Source: Mercenaria mercenaria
Lineage: Eukaryota; Mollusca; Bivalvia; Venerida; Veneridae
Assembly (NCBI RefSeq): GCF_021730395.1
Contig: NC_069361.1
Span: 67,527,001 to 67,591,000, forward strand
DNA length: 64,000 nucleotides
Direction of reading: 5' to 3'
Of this stretch, positions 36,137 through 48,162 are shown one piece after another (within the stretch, counting starts at the first letter, position 1; each line of letters starts with the position of its first letter). The notes beneath the pieces were generated by a model. That model was not told the DNA's origin, searched no databases, and was given only the letters and a program-made list of their open reading frames with translations. The translations under genes were made by a program, and so were the position numbers.

Positions 36137-38468
36137 TGTCCTGCTGTAAACTTTTAAGTTGCTAGGTTCTGTAATATTTGTAGATAATTAAGCTGATTAT
36201 TTGTTATGCAATGCAAGAGTGCGAAGTGTAGATAATTTCTAACAAGGTCTTTGTTCCATTGTTAGCCACTTCCTTCGATCACTATCATAAATGTGATAAG
36301 ATCTAAAGAAGACTGTATAAGAATAATTTGCATAATTCGAATATACTGATTGTCAAGATATTAATCTGTGATTTCATTGGTTGAAGATCTTAAATTGAAA
36401 AGATAAGAAATAATGCAGCATCCAGGAGAAAAGACAGTTAGTTAGTGGACATCCACAGAACAAGCGTGTTATACTTTAATGTTTAATTTCTTGTTAGTTC
36501 GGTTAACCGACGTTAAAAGTGACACTAAATTTCTTATCTAATTATATTAACTGGATAACCAGTGTTCAAAAGCTGACTACTTATTTTGTTATAAATTTAT
36601 ACCTTTTGTTAATTTGAACTATTGTGGATAAAATAAAAATAGTAAAATTGCACAGAAACGTTCGTTCTACATACACCCGACATCCCAGAATTGACTGCAA
36701 CACACATGGTGGAGAATCCGGGTACAAGGAACTTCTATGTTTACTTGACTTTCCCAGTACCTTCACAAAAAGCGAGTGGATTATTCTACAAGATGAGTTA
36801 TATTCCCCAGCGAAGTGAAACACGTCGTACGGATAACCGACGGAGAAATACTTATAACGTTTATTATGGACTAAACAAGAAGTGTTCGAAATGTGGATTA
36901 TTTCATTCATTTAGTGAATGCCGTGCAGTAATGGCAATTTGTAACAGATGTCAAAAGAAAGGACACTACGGTCGGGTGTGTAGAAATTCAAAAGTCAGTT
37001 GCGTCAAAACAGAGAAAACAAAACAACGCGACATCGCGAGATCTATTGCATTTCAAAAGAGACTGATCCTAGAAATTTCACTGCCTTTTCACGGAGTCGA
37101 GGATAGTTACTTAAAAGAAAATTCAACAAACACGGCAATCCGTCAGCATAATGGGACAATAAAACACATGAACAGATTACGGCACGAAAACGAAAGGATG
37201 AAAAGTAAGCTAGAAGCAGTAAAGCTAGAAAAATTCAACCTAAATGCCAAGAACCTAAAATTACGGGACAAAAACGAAAACTTGAAAGCTGAACTTGCAG
37301 AAAATCGCACAGAATTGAAGTGTAAATTCACGGAAATTAACGTGCTTACAACTAAGAATAACTATCTTATTGATAACGCGAATTCGCAGAATGAGCTATT
37401 GTCAAAATTCAAAAACCTACGTTCGGATTATGAACACTCAAATGAAATAATCAGTGCCATGAAAATGGAAAGAAATAATCTGTTAAAACTACAAGATGAA
37501 TTAAGCAGGAAATCGTGTATATCATATAACCGTTCAAATTTGTATTGTGATTTTAGTCAAAGATTCAATAATCTGTATGAAATCATTGACAATCTGAAGG
37601 CAGAACTGTCCGAATCAAATAAAGGAAATTTTGAACTACAAAAACAAATTAATGAGTTCAGACACGAAAACAGACCTGGAAACATCAATAAGCACCAAAA
37701 ACAAAGGGGTATCATCTCAGACCGCCCACCACGTGGATTTTAGCTAGAAGAGGAAGACGTTAAACGTGTAATATAAAACAAAACACATAGCATTTCATTA
37801 ATTTTAATTTAATGTAGACATGTACTCTAATATTTTTAGCATACATCAGATGAAACTGCACTGATTTTCACGGAGTGAAAATAAATATCGGAGGGGCAAG
37901 TGTCCTGCTGTAAACTTTTAAGTTGCTAGGTTCTGTAATATTTGTAGATAATTAAGCTGATTATTTGTTATGCAATGCAAGAGTGCGAAGTGTAGATAAT
38001 TTCTAACAAGGTCTTTGTTCCATTGTTAGCCACTTCCTTCGATCACTATCATAAATGTGATAAGATCTAAAGAAGACTGTATAAGAATAATTTGCATAAT
38101 TCGAATATACTGATTGTCAAGATATTAATCTGTGATTTCATTGGTTGAAGATCTTAAATTGAAAAGATAAGAAATAATGCAGCATCCAGGAGAAAAGACA
38201 GTTAGTTAGTGGACATCCACAGAACAAGCGTGTTATACTTTAATGTTTAATTTCTTGTTAGTTCGGTTAACCGACGTTAAAAGTGACACTAAATTTCTTA
38301 TCTAATTATATTAACTGGATAACCAGTGTTCAAAAGCTGACTACTTATTTTGTTATAAATTTATACCTTTTGTTAATTTGAACTATTGTGGATAAAATAA
38401 AAATAGTAAAATTGCACAGAAACGTTCGTTCTACATACACCCGACATCCCAGAATTGACTGCAACACA
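36137..38468 (+). mobile_element. short non-autonomous LTR retrotransposon, very young
   Basis: Two 568-bp long terminal repeats, 36137-36704 and 37901-38468, start TG, end CA and look identical by eye, indicating a recent insertion. The 4-bp target-site duplication is aaat (36133-36136 and 38469-38472). A likely primer-binding site begins tggtggagaatccggg at 36707, and a purine-rich tract precedes the second LTR. The interior holds one gag-like frame and no pol. It sits inside the middle transposon of the nest. It looks whole for an element of this short type. Confidence 0.85.
36793..37743 (+). CDS. gag-like protein with zinc knuckles and coiled coil (in the LTR element)
   Basis: A single open frame that can start at the methionine of MSYIPQRSETRR (36793); an upstream in-frame methionine at 36691 lies partly in the LTR. 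It contains two cysteine clusters, CSKCGLFHSFSEC and CNRCQKKGHYGRVC; the second has the CX2CX4HX4C spacing of a retroviral-type zinc knuckle. A long charged coiled coil with regular Leu/Asn/Lys heptads follows (about residues 120-300 of the frame). No protease, reverse transcriptase or integrase follows. It belongs to the retroelement and is not a host gene. Confidence 0.7.
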   Translation: MSYIPQRSETRRTDNRRRNTYNVYYGLNKKCSKCGLFHSFSECRAVMAICNRCQKKGHYGRVCRNSKVSCVKTEKTKQRDIARSIAFQKRLILEISLPFHGVEDSYLKENSTNTAIRQHNGTIKHMNRLRHENERMKSKLEAVKLEKFNLNAKNLKLRDKNENLKAELAENRTELKCKFTEINVLTTKNNYLIDNANSQNELLSKFKNLRSDYEHSNEIISAMKMERNNLLKLQDELSRKSCISYNRSNLYCDFSQRFNNLYEIIDNLKAELSESNKGNFELQKQINEFRHENRPGNINKHQKQRGIISDRPPRGF

Positions 38469-39933
38469 AAATGCCCGATTGAACCAGGAAGCTGCATATG
38501 GGGATGGACATTGTTGGCTCTATGCTGTAGTTACATTGAATAGCAGAGATGACAATCCCATGCGCACACTACTGAAAATGAAGTGAAATGACCATGCCAG
38601 TTACTATATAGATTTTTCAAATGGTCAAAATGTAACTGACGATATTAAGCGCTACCTTATATTGTCTACTTTGTGTAGCTGCCTTGGCACATCTGCCATC
38701 TTAAACCATCAGAGCTCCTCTGGTGATACAAACATTATTGCAATTTGTCTATGAAGATGTCGTATAGTGGAGATATATATATCTTGTCCTTATTGGTGTG
38801 AACAGAAATGAACATAACAGTGGCGTCAATAAAATCTAATAGTGCACTAAGAGCAGCGAACAACTACAACAGGCTTGCGTTTTCTCCAGATAAGAAATGC
38901 CAATTTAGAACGAGTGCTGGATGGCGAAAGAATGTAAAAGAGCTCTTCTGACAGCCCGAAAAGAGTGCTAACATAGTAAAATAAGAATTCACCATGAAAC
39001 TGTGGAAAATTTGCTAAAAATGAGCAAAACAAGTGTTCAAAACTAAAGTACAGAAAGCAACAAAACAAAAGAAAAATGTAAACAGATGTAAACATCGTCC
39101 TATTTGTCATCATTGTGGATATGATGGAGAAATGGAAGAGATGTTTTGATTTAACCATATTGTATTGCCCTATATACATGCAAATAGATACAATGAATAC
39201 AAGAAGCAGTTTCAGTAAATAGTAGGGGCCTATAGCATTATTCAGGTTTACATTAATGCTGAAAGAACAGAGTATGGACCTGCAAGGTGTGAAATTCGCA
39301 AGGTTTTGTTTAACTGCCAAGGATCTACTACCAACTCGGTGAAACGATTCATTTGTGAAATGAAAATGCTGTGTTATACATGTTATAAACAGATTGGAAA
39401 ACATTGTATGTTTACTGTTGTGTTGTAAAAATGTAAATTCTTTGTAAAATTGTAAAATTGCTTATTGTAACAATTTGCCCCAGACGCTGTAACAATTTAC
39501 CCCAACGGTGGGGTTAGTTGTTACATTTCACCAACATGGTACAACTATCTTTATCGGATAGAAATATTCTTCGTTTTAGAATTAATAGTACAAATTTCAA
39601 AATTGCAATGAATGAGCTTTAATAAGATAATGAGCTAGACAAAATCGGTTAAATAATTCATCCGATACAATATAAAATATGAAAAATGTAACAACTATCC
39701 CCGGTCTTCCCTAAGTCATAAAACTTGGAATATAATTAGCATGTTATTTGGGTTGATTTTGTCACAAAACCTGTCCTTTTAAAATACCAAATAAAGTACC
39801 TCAGAATGCACCTGATGGATCCATTATTTTCAAAATTTTCCGGGGGACATGTTCCCGGACCCCCGTAGTTGCGCCCTCCGCCCCCCCCCCCTCCACCCCC
39901 CCAACACCAAATCCTGGATCCGCCCTTGGCGTC

Positions 39934-42830
39934 TAATATTCTAGAAATATCTGTTCATATGAAAACATTACCAATTTTTAGTAACATCTCGAAACCGATA
40001 AAGCGGGACAGATCTACCTATCATAAAAATCAATAAAACCAATAATCCAATATCATCGCTACCGGACGGATTCGTTGATTTCCGTACTAATTGTTGTTGT
40101 TGTAGTAACACGGGGAAAAATCGATAATTAACATCTTTGGTCATTATCTGATGCATTTACAGGCGGGCGGTTTGCTAAACGATATATTTGAATTGAATGA
40201 AGTTTTGATAATTATTAAAGTGAAAATCGGAACAAGTCGAAAATTTATATAATACTTTATTAATTGTCAAATAAAAGTAACATTTATGAATATGTTATCT
40301 AAAATATTTAGAAATCGTTACATTTTATACATCGAACACATAGATTTACTTTCATTTTAATACATGAAACATCATGCTAACGTATATTTATGTACAGAAA
40401 AGAAATATTTACGCACAAAAAACTCTCTGTAAATAAAATAAATATTCAAGAATATGAATATGTTATCTAAAATATTTAGAAAGCGTATATACATCCTCTA
40501 TACGCGCTTTCTTTCACATATTATGAACAGTAGAATATGAGCTTTTGATTCTAAAATATTTTCAAAATTCTAAACCTTTTCGATTTTCATCGTAAATGGT
40601 AGTAAAAACAGCAAATTCTCATGTATTTCCATAACATAAAGTTTGTCAGTAATTAAGTTTTGAAGCTTTCATAAGAAATATAGTATTTTTTTCAAGATAT
40701 CTAAAAAGTATTTTTGTTGTCGAACGATCTGGAGGCCGGTCGCTTTAAAGAAAAAAGTATAGAAATAAGACTTATACTTTTAAAAGGAAATACTTAACCC
40801 TTACCATGCTGGGCGCGACTGGTTCTTCCTTTGTAATCAGTGTAGATCATGATCAGCCTGCACATCCGTGCAGACTGATCATGATCTGCACTGTCTGCCA
40901 TTCAGCCATTTCTCAATTTTAGAATAGCAGACTTAACTACAGTAAGTAATAACTTAATATTTTTCGTGAAATTTGGGCCAGGATCTTTACTCAGTAAATA
41001 TTTACGGAACAACTCTGTTCACGATGTGAATTCTAAATTTGTACTGATTCTTTCTACTGTCATACGATTCATGAAATAAGGGTAAAAATCGTAAAAACAA
41101 ATTTCATGAAAGAAAGGGAAAAGACTATATAAAGACAGAAGAAAGTGAAAGACATATATTACAACGCCAAAACCATAAAACCATAAAAAAAACCTATCAC
41201 TTATAGTAAGTGGGGTAACATATCTTTTATGACCAGCCTTGAAACAACACTGATCGGATATTGTTTACCCCTAGGCAATATTAAAATACACAATAAAAGT
41301 CGAAGGGTAATTTTAAGTTATTTGTTACAATTAAATCAAATAATAGATATCGCATTTTTTTTAAAACGAATGATTAAAGAATAAACCAAAAAACATGCAT
41401 TAATTTAAGAATACAGAATAATATATACAAAGGAGGTTCGGAAAGAAGCAGAATTATAAGTTCATCAAGGCTATCTTTCAAATTAACGTTTGGTCATATT
41501 ATGAATAATAGAAAATGATTTTTTTAAAAACTTATTAAAAAATCCTATATGAAGAAAAAATGATGACCGCGTCGGAGATCGGACCCGGACCGCCGCGGCA
41601 ATAAGAACGTCTCCAGATCCTTCGGCAAAAAATAATAAAGGTAACTGGAAATTAATAAATTAATCGTCGTTATATTTCTTAAGAATGCTTTGAAACTCAA
41701 TTACTGACAGACTATATTTTACGGAAAGACATGAGAATTAGTTGCTTTAAGTATATTTTGCGATGAAAATTAAAAGCATTTGTAAATTTAATGCGAATTG
41801 AACACTAAATCCTCCCTAGCGTTTTTTTTTTAAACGACAGCGGATCTAGGTTTCGGCGTTTCTGAGTTCAACAATCAATTTGTTTTAAATTGTCTAATTA
41901 CAATTTCTTTTTTTTTTTTTTGTCAATGTGAAGTTGCCTACAATTTATAGGCTTTGAGCTATAACAATTTGTACCGACAAAGTCAGACTAGCAGACGACA
42001 ATATTTTCCGTAACAGCTTCCGAGTACTTACGGATGACGGCGGAAAAAGCCGGAATATTTTAAGAAATGTTCACTGTACACACTAAAATGCAAAAAGGAC
42101 CAAACAAACCATTATAAAATTTAAAACAAATTACACATAACGAAAACTGAATATTTTTTCTACATTTTTAGGGGTATCGAATTTTTGATTTTTTGCGGAA
42201 AATATCTCATTTTATCTGTTATATTTGAAAAAGACAGTTTCTTTTTACCCGTTTCCTACAGAGTCTATATGAAGTGAGGTGGGTCTATTTAAAGTCAAAA
42301 AGGACCAACCAAATATTAAAATATATTTTTTAAAAAAATGTTCATAATATCCGGAATAAATTAAACTTTAAATTGTGGGGTATCGAATTTTTGATTTCCA
42401 AATAGAACTTCTTCTATTTAAGTTTAAGTATTTTTTTCCTTCTTTGTTTATATAGGCAAATTTATCGATTTTCCAATAGACCGATGTTACTAAAAGTTGG
42501 TAATGACGTCACAATCACTATCCCATTTGCTTATATTTAAGCAATATTTAATGATACTCTTAGCAACTAATTATACAAGTCTAAGCAAGAAACGTTCCCA
42601 TTTCTCGAGAGGAGTTTTAGAATGAATTATAAACCTTTTGTTTTGATGTTGGCTGTGTCTTGTCGTGATTTGAAATTTAAAAAAAAACAACAAAAAAACT
42701 TTAAACATTTTGATTTGATTTAGAAGTAAAACCAGAGACTATTTTTCGCACACTGGTGTCAGTCTAAACTGGCATTCACAATCTTCCATCTGAAGTCATC
42801 GTCCATCAATAGTCCCACGCAGTCTTTAAC
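39934..42830. other. AT-rich intergenic stretch, no gene seen
   Basis: No exon is supported. A 30-bp phrase built on 'atgaatatgttatctaaaat' occurs twice (about 40284 and 40456). A partial MITE lies at 40797-40935. A short GC-rich patch (41565-41625, 'gatgaccgcgtcggag') stands out but shows no tRNA or coding structure. Confidence 0.4.
40797..40935. mobile_element. MITE fragment with 'gatcatgatcagcctgcaca' core
   Basis: The core 'gatcatgatcagcctgcaca' is followed by its reverse complement 'cgtgcagactgatcatgatc', forming a hairpin. The left flank reads 'cttaacccttaccatgctgg'. It is a different family from the seven-copy hairpin MITE but similar in design. Confidence 0.6.
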
Positions 42831-42832
42831 AT

Positions 42833-44223
42833 TGCCGGTGTAATAAAGTATTTCGACCCCCATAGAATAACGACCCCCCGGTCATTATTCTATAGAAAAT
42901 GTGACTCCTTTCCTGTAAAATATTGACTCCCCTTATAAAAAAACTGACTCTTTGAAAACTCTATAGAATAACGAGCCCCGGTCATTATTCTATAGAAAAA
43001 CTGACCCCTCCAAGTAAAATACTGACTCCCTAAAGATGACTTCCTTCGAATCTCATAGAATAACGAGCCCAGTTATTATTCTATAGAAAAAGTGACTCCT
43101 TCCATGTAAAATACTCACTGCCGAAATTACTACATTCGAACTCTTATACAATATCGATTCCGGGACATAAAAAAGTTACTCTTTCCGTGTAAAACACCGG
43201 CTCCTAAAAAGACTTTCGACGATAATATCTATTAAAAAGTTATCCCCACCAAACCTAACGGACAATTTTACTAGATCTACAACTCTAATACCCCCCCATT
43301 GCCAATAGTTAACATTTTGATTGTACTACTACTGCTGATGCCGCTACTTCTATTGCTATTACTACATGTACTTCTTCTTCTTCTTCTACTACTACTACTA
43401 CTACTTCTACTACTACTACTACAACTGCTACTACTGATACTACTATACCTGCTTCCACTAATACGTCTTGTACATCTACCTCTTCTTCTCCTGGTGCTGT
43501 TGTTGCTGTCACTTATTCGTCTGCTGCTGCTGCTGCTGCTGCTGCTACTGCAACTGCCACTACTACTGCCAGTACTACTACTACTACTTCTACTATTACT
43601 ACTACTACTACTACTACTACTTTCTATTGTTGCCGTTACCGTACTTTACTGCCACTGCTAAGTATTGCAACTTCTATTAATACTAAGTTCTATGCTAGCA
43701 GTTTCTTGTGCAGTTTTCTTCTGATGAATTACTTCATACCGAAGTTTGCAGGGATTATTGACACTGGTGTGTTTTGTGAACGTATTGTGAATTGCTATTT
43801 TCCTGAAAAAAAAAATGTATACACCAAGATACAGCGTCTAGAAATAGAATTCCTTTTCCCGTTGCGGAATGCTCTGATTTCTGTGTCAAGTGATGGTATC
43901 TGGGGCTAATTGTCAAAAGGAAGGACGGACGGACGGACGGACGGACAAGGGCAAATCTATATGCCCCCCTCCCCCAAGTGGGTGCATAAAATGCAGCAAT
44001 TAGGCCTTAGATACATGAGTTATCACTAAATTTGACCAAATGACCGGGGTCGTTTTTTTATGGGAGTCAATATTCTTCGTGAGGTTCAGTTTACTTCACG
44101 TGGGGGAGTCATAGCACTATGATCTGGAGGTCATAATACTATGACCGGGGGTCACTTTTTCTATAGAATAATGACCGGGGGGTCATTATTCTATGGGGGT
44201 CGAAATACTTCATTACACCGGCA
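42833..44223. mobile_element. foldback element with palindromic bricks
   Basis: Starts 'tgccggtgtaataaagtatt' followed by 'tcgacccccatagaataa'; the right end is the reverse complement over about 65 bp. Near the left end, bricks of the type 'atagaataacga' plus 'cggtcattattctatag' recur at about 40-90-bp spacing, and each brick is itself a palindrome. The interior contains a CTA/CTT/CTG microsatellite and, at 43922-43950, repeated GGAC with 'tatgcccccctccccc', which looks like the end of another repeat. Non-coding. Confidence 0.75.
43330..43625. repeat. CTA/CTT/CTG triplet microsatellite
   Basis: About 300 bp of mixed 'cta', 'ctt' and 'ctg' triplets within the foldback element. Poly-leucine, poly-tyrosine/cysteine and poly-valine frames read through it on both strands and are artefacts. 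Confidence 0.9.
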
Positions 44224-44282
44224 CTGCCTGGTTGACCTGGTGTCCAATCAAAGTAATTCGCTGGCTTGATCGGCGTGAAGTT

Positions 44283-45930
44283 TGCAGTACAGCAGTAGCA
44301 GCAGTAGGAGCAGTTAACTGCTGCTACTGCTGCTACTGCAAGCAGTTACAGCAGTTAACTGCTCCTACTGCCAGCAGTAACAGCAGTTAACTGCTGCTAC
44401 TGCCAGCAGTTACAACAGTTAACTGTTCCTACTGCCAGCAGTTACAGCAGTTTTCGTCGCAGTTAACTACCAGCTGTGACAGCAATTCATCGTGTGTACT
44501 AACACCAGTTAACTACTACCACTGCCAGCAGTAACAACAGTTAATAAAGCTGTATTACCAGTTAGATGATGAGAATGGCATAAGCTTATTATTTTGTCAG
44601 TGTCCTACATATACGTGTAGTACTTCCAGCAGTTAAATCAGTTTTTCCAGTTTCCTACAGAGGCCGTCAAACCTACCCTTCTCGCTAATACATTTGTCCG
44701 TATCGTATACTAAAGCTTTCTTAATCTATTTCTATCTTCAAACTTGTAAACGAAGTCTCGTGCGCGTTCAGTTGTTCTTATTAACCTACATTTAATGTTA
44801 CTGGATCGCGCAAGTGCAACGTCCAAGGATATTCATTTTTTTTTTGTTACAAAATTACTCAATGGTCATTTCTTTTACGGACATTGCCAAAGACTTGTTA
44901 TGTTCTGTTGCAAAGTGTTAGGTGCAATGATTTTACATCTGTGCTTCTTCCACGATAATGAGGCGGGAAAAGTGCCGAGTCGGGATTCGAACACTCCTCA
45001 GCCCGTTACAGATGTTATCGCCAGCAGGTAAATGATGTTTCTACGACATGCTTTGTCATTTCTTTGTGTATGTCACTGCAGCAGTTACATATTGTCACTT
45101 ACCACAGTTTCAGCTGTTTTCTGTATGATATTGACAGCTGTTGAAATACGAATTTTTTCATATAAACATTATTTTATGATACTGATAGCAGTTAAATGAC
45201 GATATCTGGTATCAGTGTCAGATAGATGTTACTGTCAACAGTTAAAAGATGTTTCAACGATTACTTTCATCAGTTTCCTGTATATGTTCCTGTATCATTT
45301 AACTACAGGTAGTTAAATGATGTTTTTAAGAGCAGGATATGCAACCTCCAGCAATAAAACGATATTACAGAGCAGTTTCGTCATTTTTCTTACTATTTTA
45401 CTGTCAGCAGTTCAATAGCTTATAAGAACGTTTACCAGTCCCCTATATACGTAACTACCAGCATTTAAATAATACTAAGAACAGTTTACCAGTATGGTTT
45501 ATTTGAGCAGTTGATCAAGTTTTTACGTCTGTTATTGCTAGCAGATAACTGTTTTATACGAGCAGTTTAATATTCTCATATAAATTATGTAATACCAGCA
45601 GTTAAATGGTTTGCAAGTCTCAGTTATGTTTGTGCCAGCAGTTAAGTGGTCTATGAGAGCAGTTTACTAGACTTCTGTTACTTCCAGCAGTGGAATGACA
45701 AATGAAAGCAGTTTCCGAGTTTTCTATGTGTTACTGTCAGCAATCAAATGGTTTATAAGAGCAGTATACCAGTTGTCTACGCGTAACTACCAGCGGTTAA
45801 ATGTTTTACGAAAGCGATTTACCAGGTTCCTGTTACAGCTAGCAGTAAAATGGTTTATGACAGCAATTAACAAGGTTCTTGCTGCAGCAAACAAGAGCAA
45901 TAAACAAGTTTCGTATATATTTCTGGTGTA
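44283..45930. repeat. degenerate GCAGTTAA-type array
   Basis: The first part (44283-44470) repeats 'gcagttaactgctgctactg' phrases that are locally palindromic. The rest contains more decayed units of about 60-75 bp, each with a 'ccagcagttaaatg' phrase and an 'agcagtttaccag' phrase. A SINE piece interrupts it at about 44940-45030. Non-coding. Confidence 0.7.
44940..45030 (-). mobile_element. tRNA-derived SINE fragment
   Basis: On the minus strand the sequence 'gtgttcgaatcccgactcgg' contains a strong B-box (GTTCGAATCC), preceded by 'ctgctggcgataacatctg'. There is no complete tRNA fold, so a SINE head is the better call. Confidence 0.5.
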
Positions 45931-47240
45931 TTTACTGCCGAAAGAAAGCCGCTCCAACCGCATTCAGCCACGTGTTCCCTAAACCAAGAGTTTTCCCGGC
46001 AAACACCGCCCGACCTCGACCGGGTTCCTCCCAAACAAGAGTTTTGTAAGTTTTCTTTGTACTATTGTTTAAGTTGACCACCGGCCGTTGACCGCCATGT
46101 TTGTTTACATTTTGCATGTTTAGTACATTACATTTAACATAATACAATATAATAGATCTATAAGGCTATTGACGATAGAGAATCGCCATTACATCTGAGA
46201 ACTGTTATATCTATGTATTATACATTCATATATATCATTGAATATTAGAGTCTGTTTATTTACAAATAACAGTGTTACATCATTACACCGACAAGCCCTT
46301 ATAGAACCCATAACACCCCAAGCACTGAGCAAGCCAAACGGCGAATCGGGCATAATTTACAATGCGGCGCTGTCGCAAGTTTCGCACAGATCTTTTAAAA
46401 GATGAATTTCATTTTCAGGCAGATTCCTGATTTTCTTCAGAAAGAGTGATTATATATTTGTTTAGCAAAGTTGGTCTAGCACTATTTCTATTTTCTGATG
46501 CGTCCATTCACTTTAGAGAGATCTGTAATAGCACATAAACATCTTTGAAGCACTTTCTATAACAGTGATACTGTTATTTTCTTAATCAACTACAGATAAG
46601 TAACGTATTTCACACAAAGGAACAAGAGTGTTTATTGGGCACAAAAAAATATTCTCCAGGTTTTCAAATGAAAATCCGCTTGCAGATGGGCAGACTTACA
46701 ATACCAATGAAGGCACTTTTTAAAAAGCATTTTTTTAAAAACAATTTCATCATAATGGTTAATGGTGTATCAGTAAGTATAAGTTATGTTGGTGTCACGT
46801 CCAGTTCTACATATCTGATACTAGCCATTGTCATAATAGACAAGGCATAAGCTATATAAAGTGTATTCAAGGTCTTGTTTCTACTCTATTTAAATTGTGT
46901 ACTTTCTTTCGAAGTTTGTCTTTGTCTTTATGGCTATATTCTGATGATATACAGTTTGACTTGCATTTATTTATATTAAAAAAGGTTTAGGTGTACTAAA
47001 TTTGAAGTACAAATTCTTAGTAATAGAGAGGAATTCCTGGTAAACGAAAAAAAGGAAGCGTAAGAAAACCTTAGCAGAATCCTCAGTAAGTCAGTTAAAA
47101 AAACGAAAGATTCATGACTTGACGAAAGTGAAGTCCTGGAGAAAATTTGCTGATGCTCTGATTTTGTTAGGTGTCTTAACGGTCACTGCAAGTGAATTCT
47201 GCCGCTGCTGAAATGCACCGCCCTATCAGTACTCTCAGTG
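45931..47240. other. intergenic stretch, nothing recognised
   Basis: No supported exon. A 71-codon frame at 46635-46850 has no recognisable domain. Counterparts of exons 1-4 of the MDH-like gene were looked for here by eye and not found. Confidence 0.4.
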
Positions 47241-47935
47241 CTTTGATTTATAAAGAGGGCTTATTAGTGAAAATGCGAGCATCATTATATAGAACTTGAA
47301 TGAATGCGTATCAACTAAATGTATGTAATATACATTAAATAACTCCAGACCTTTTGCTCATCAAAAAAAAAAAGAAAAGAAAACGGGCAGGTTTGACTTT
47401 GGAACATATTAGACAGAGTGTCGCGGTTTCCTGTTTTTGTTTTGAGAAATGAATAAGATAACCTTGTGCATACATAATACTTATGACTGATTTTGTTCTA
47501 ACAATGTCAGACGGATTTCTGATCTACGTTTTTCAGGAAACAGCCACGGTACACTGTAGAGGACCGATGTCTACAGCGTGTGCCATAGCTGATTGTATAT
47601 TACAAATAGTTACAGATAGCGTTGAGGTTATAATTAACCAACTTCCATGTATTTCAAGGAACAAAAACATGTTTCAGCAGAATCTTTCAAAACGCAGCTT
47701 TCTACAGCAATTCGGTCAAACATGTAAACATTTTATTTGCCATTTAGTAAGTATAAACTTAAGGTCAAGATTTGTAGTTACATTTAAAGTGTTACCTCAT
47801 CTTTAATGGGCAATTCATTTTGACCTATGAACCACCTTTGGCTTGTACATATCTTTCTCCTGAATGTCAGGCATCTGGTCGGGAGGCAATCGGAAACCAA
47901 TGTTTTACATGCAGATTCAATGAATTCATAAATGA

Positions 47936-48162
47936 TCCGCGCCATGAGAAAACCAACATGGTGCATTTGCGACCAGCATGGATCCAGACCAGCCTGCGCA
48001 TCCGCATCCGCGCAGTCTGGTCAGGATCCATGCTGTTCGCTAACGGTTTCTCTAATTGCAAAAGGCTGTGAAAGTGAACAGCATGTATCCTGACGCGCAG
48101 GCTGGTCTGGATCCACGCTGGTCGCAAATGCACTATGTTGGTTTTCTCACGGTGCGGCTCAA
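47936..48162. mobile_element. hairpin MITE copy 5
   Basis: From 'ccgcgccatgagaaaacc' to 'ttctcacggtgcggctc', with a small duplicated 'catccg' in the left arm and a deletion in the right arm. Lies in the intron of the MDH-like pseudogene. Confidence 0.8.

Larger units (their letters stand above)
35605..39711. mobile_element. middle element of the nest (TA-flanked TIR transposon)
   Basis: The left end GGGGAGACCGGGGATAGTTG continues to 'ttacat'; the right end is its reverse complement with a single change in about 26 bp. Both sides carry TA (35603-35604 and 39712-39713), as in Tc1/mariner-like insertions. Just inside each end are repeated 'ggggtaggttgttaca', 'ggggcatgttgttaca' and 'ggggcacgttggtaca' phrases, inverted on the right side ('tgtaacaatttgcccc', 'tgtaacaatttacccc'), probably transposase-binding sites. 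Without the nested LTR element it is about 1.77 kb. No intact transposase frame is recognised in 38473-39420. Confidence 0.75.
35110..39928. mobile_element. outer element of a three-level nest (TIR DNA transposon)
   Basis: It starts CAAGGGCGGATCCAGG and ends CCTGGATCCGCCCTTG, a perfect 16-bp inverted repeat, and is flanked on both sides by GCGTC (35105-35109 and 39929-39933), a 5-bp target-site duplication. With the inner insertion removed it is about 0.7 kb, and contains C tracts near both ends and an 80-bp minisatellite. No transposase is visible, and the superfamily is not assigned. Confidence 0.75.

Noticed and set aside
38847-39404. 185-codon minus-strand frame
   Set aside because: Lies within the right part of the middle transposon of the nest, has low-complexity hydrophobic runs and no recognised domain.
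43299-43661. Long poly-leucine frame, with poly-valine and poly-cysteine/tyrosine frames overlapping
   Set aside because: Pure triplet microsatellite inside a foldback element; no complexity, no splice or promoter context.
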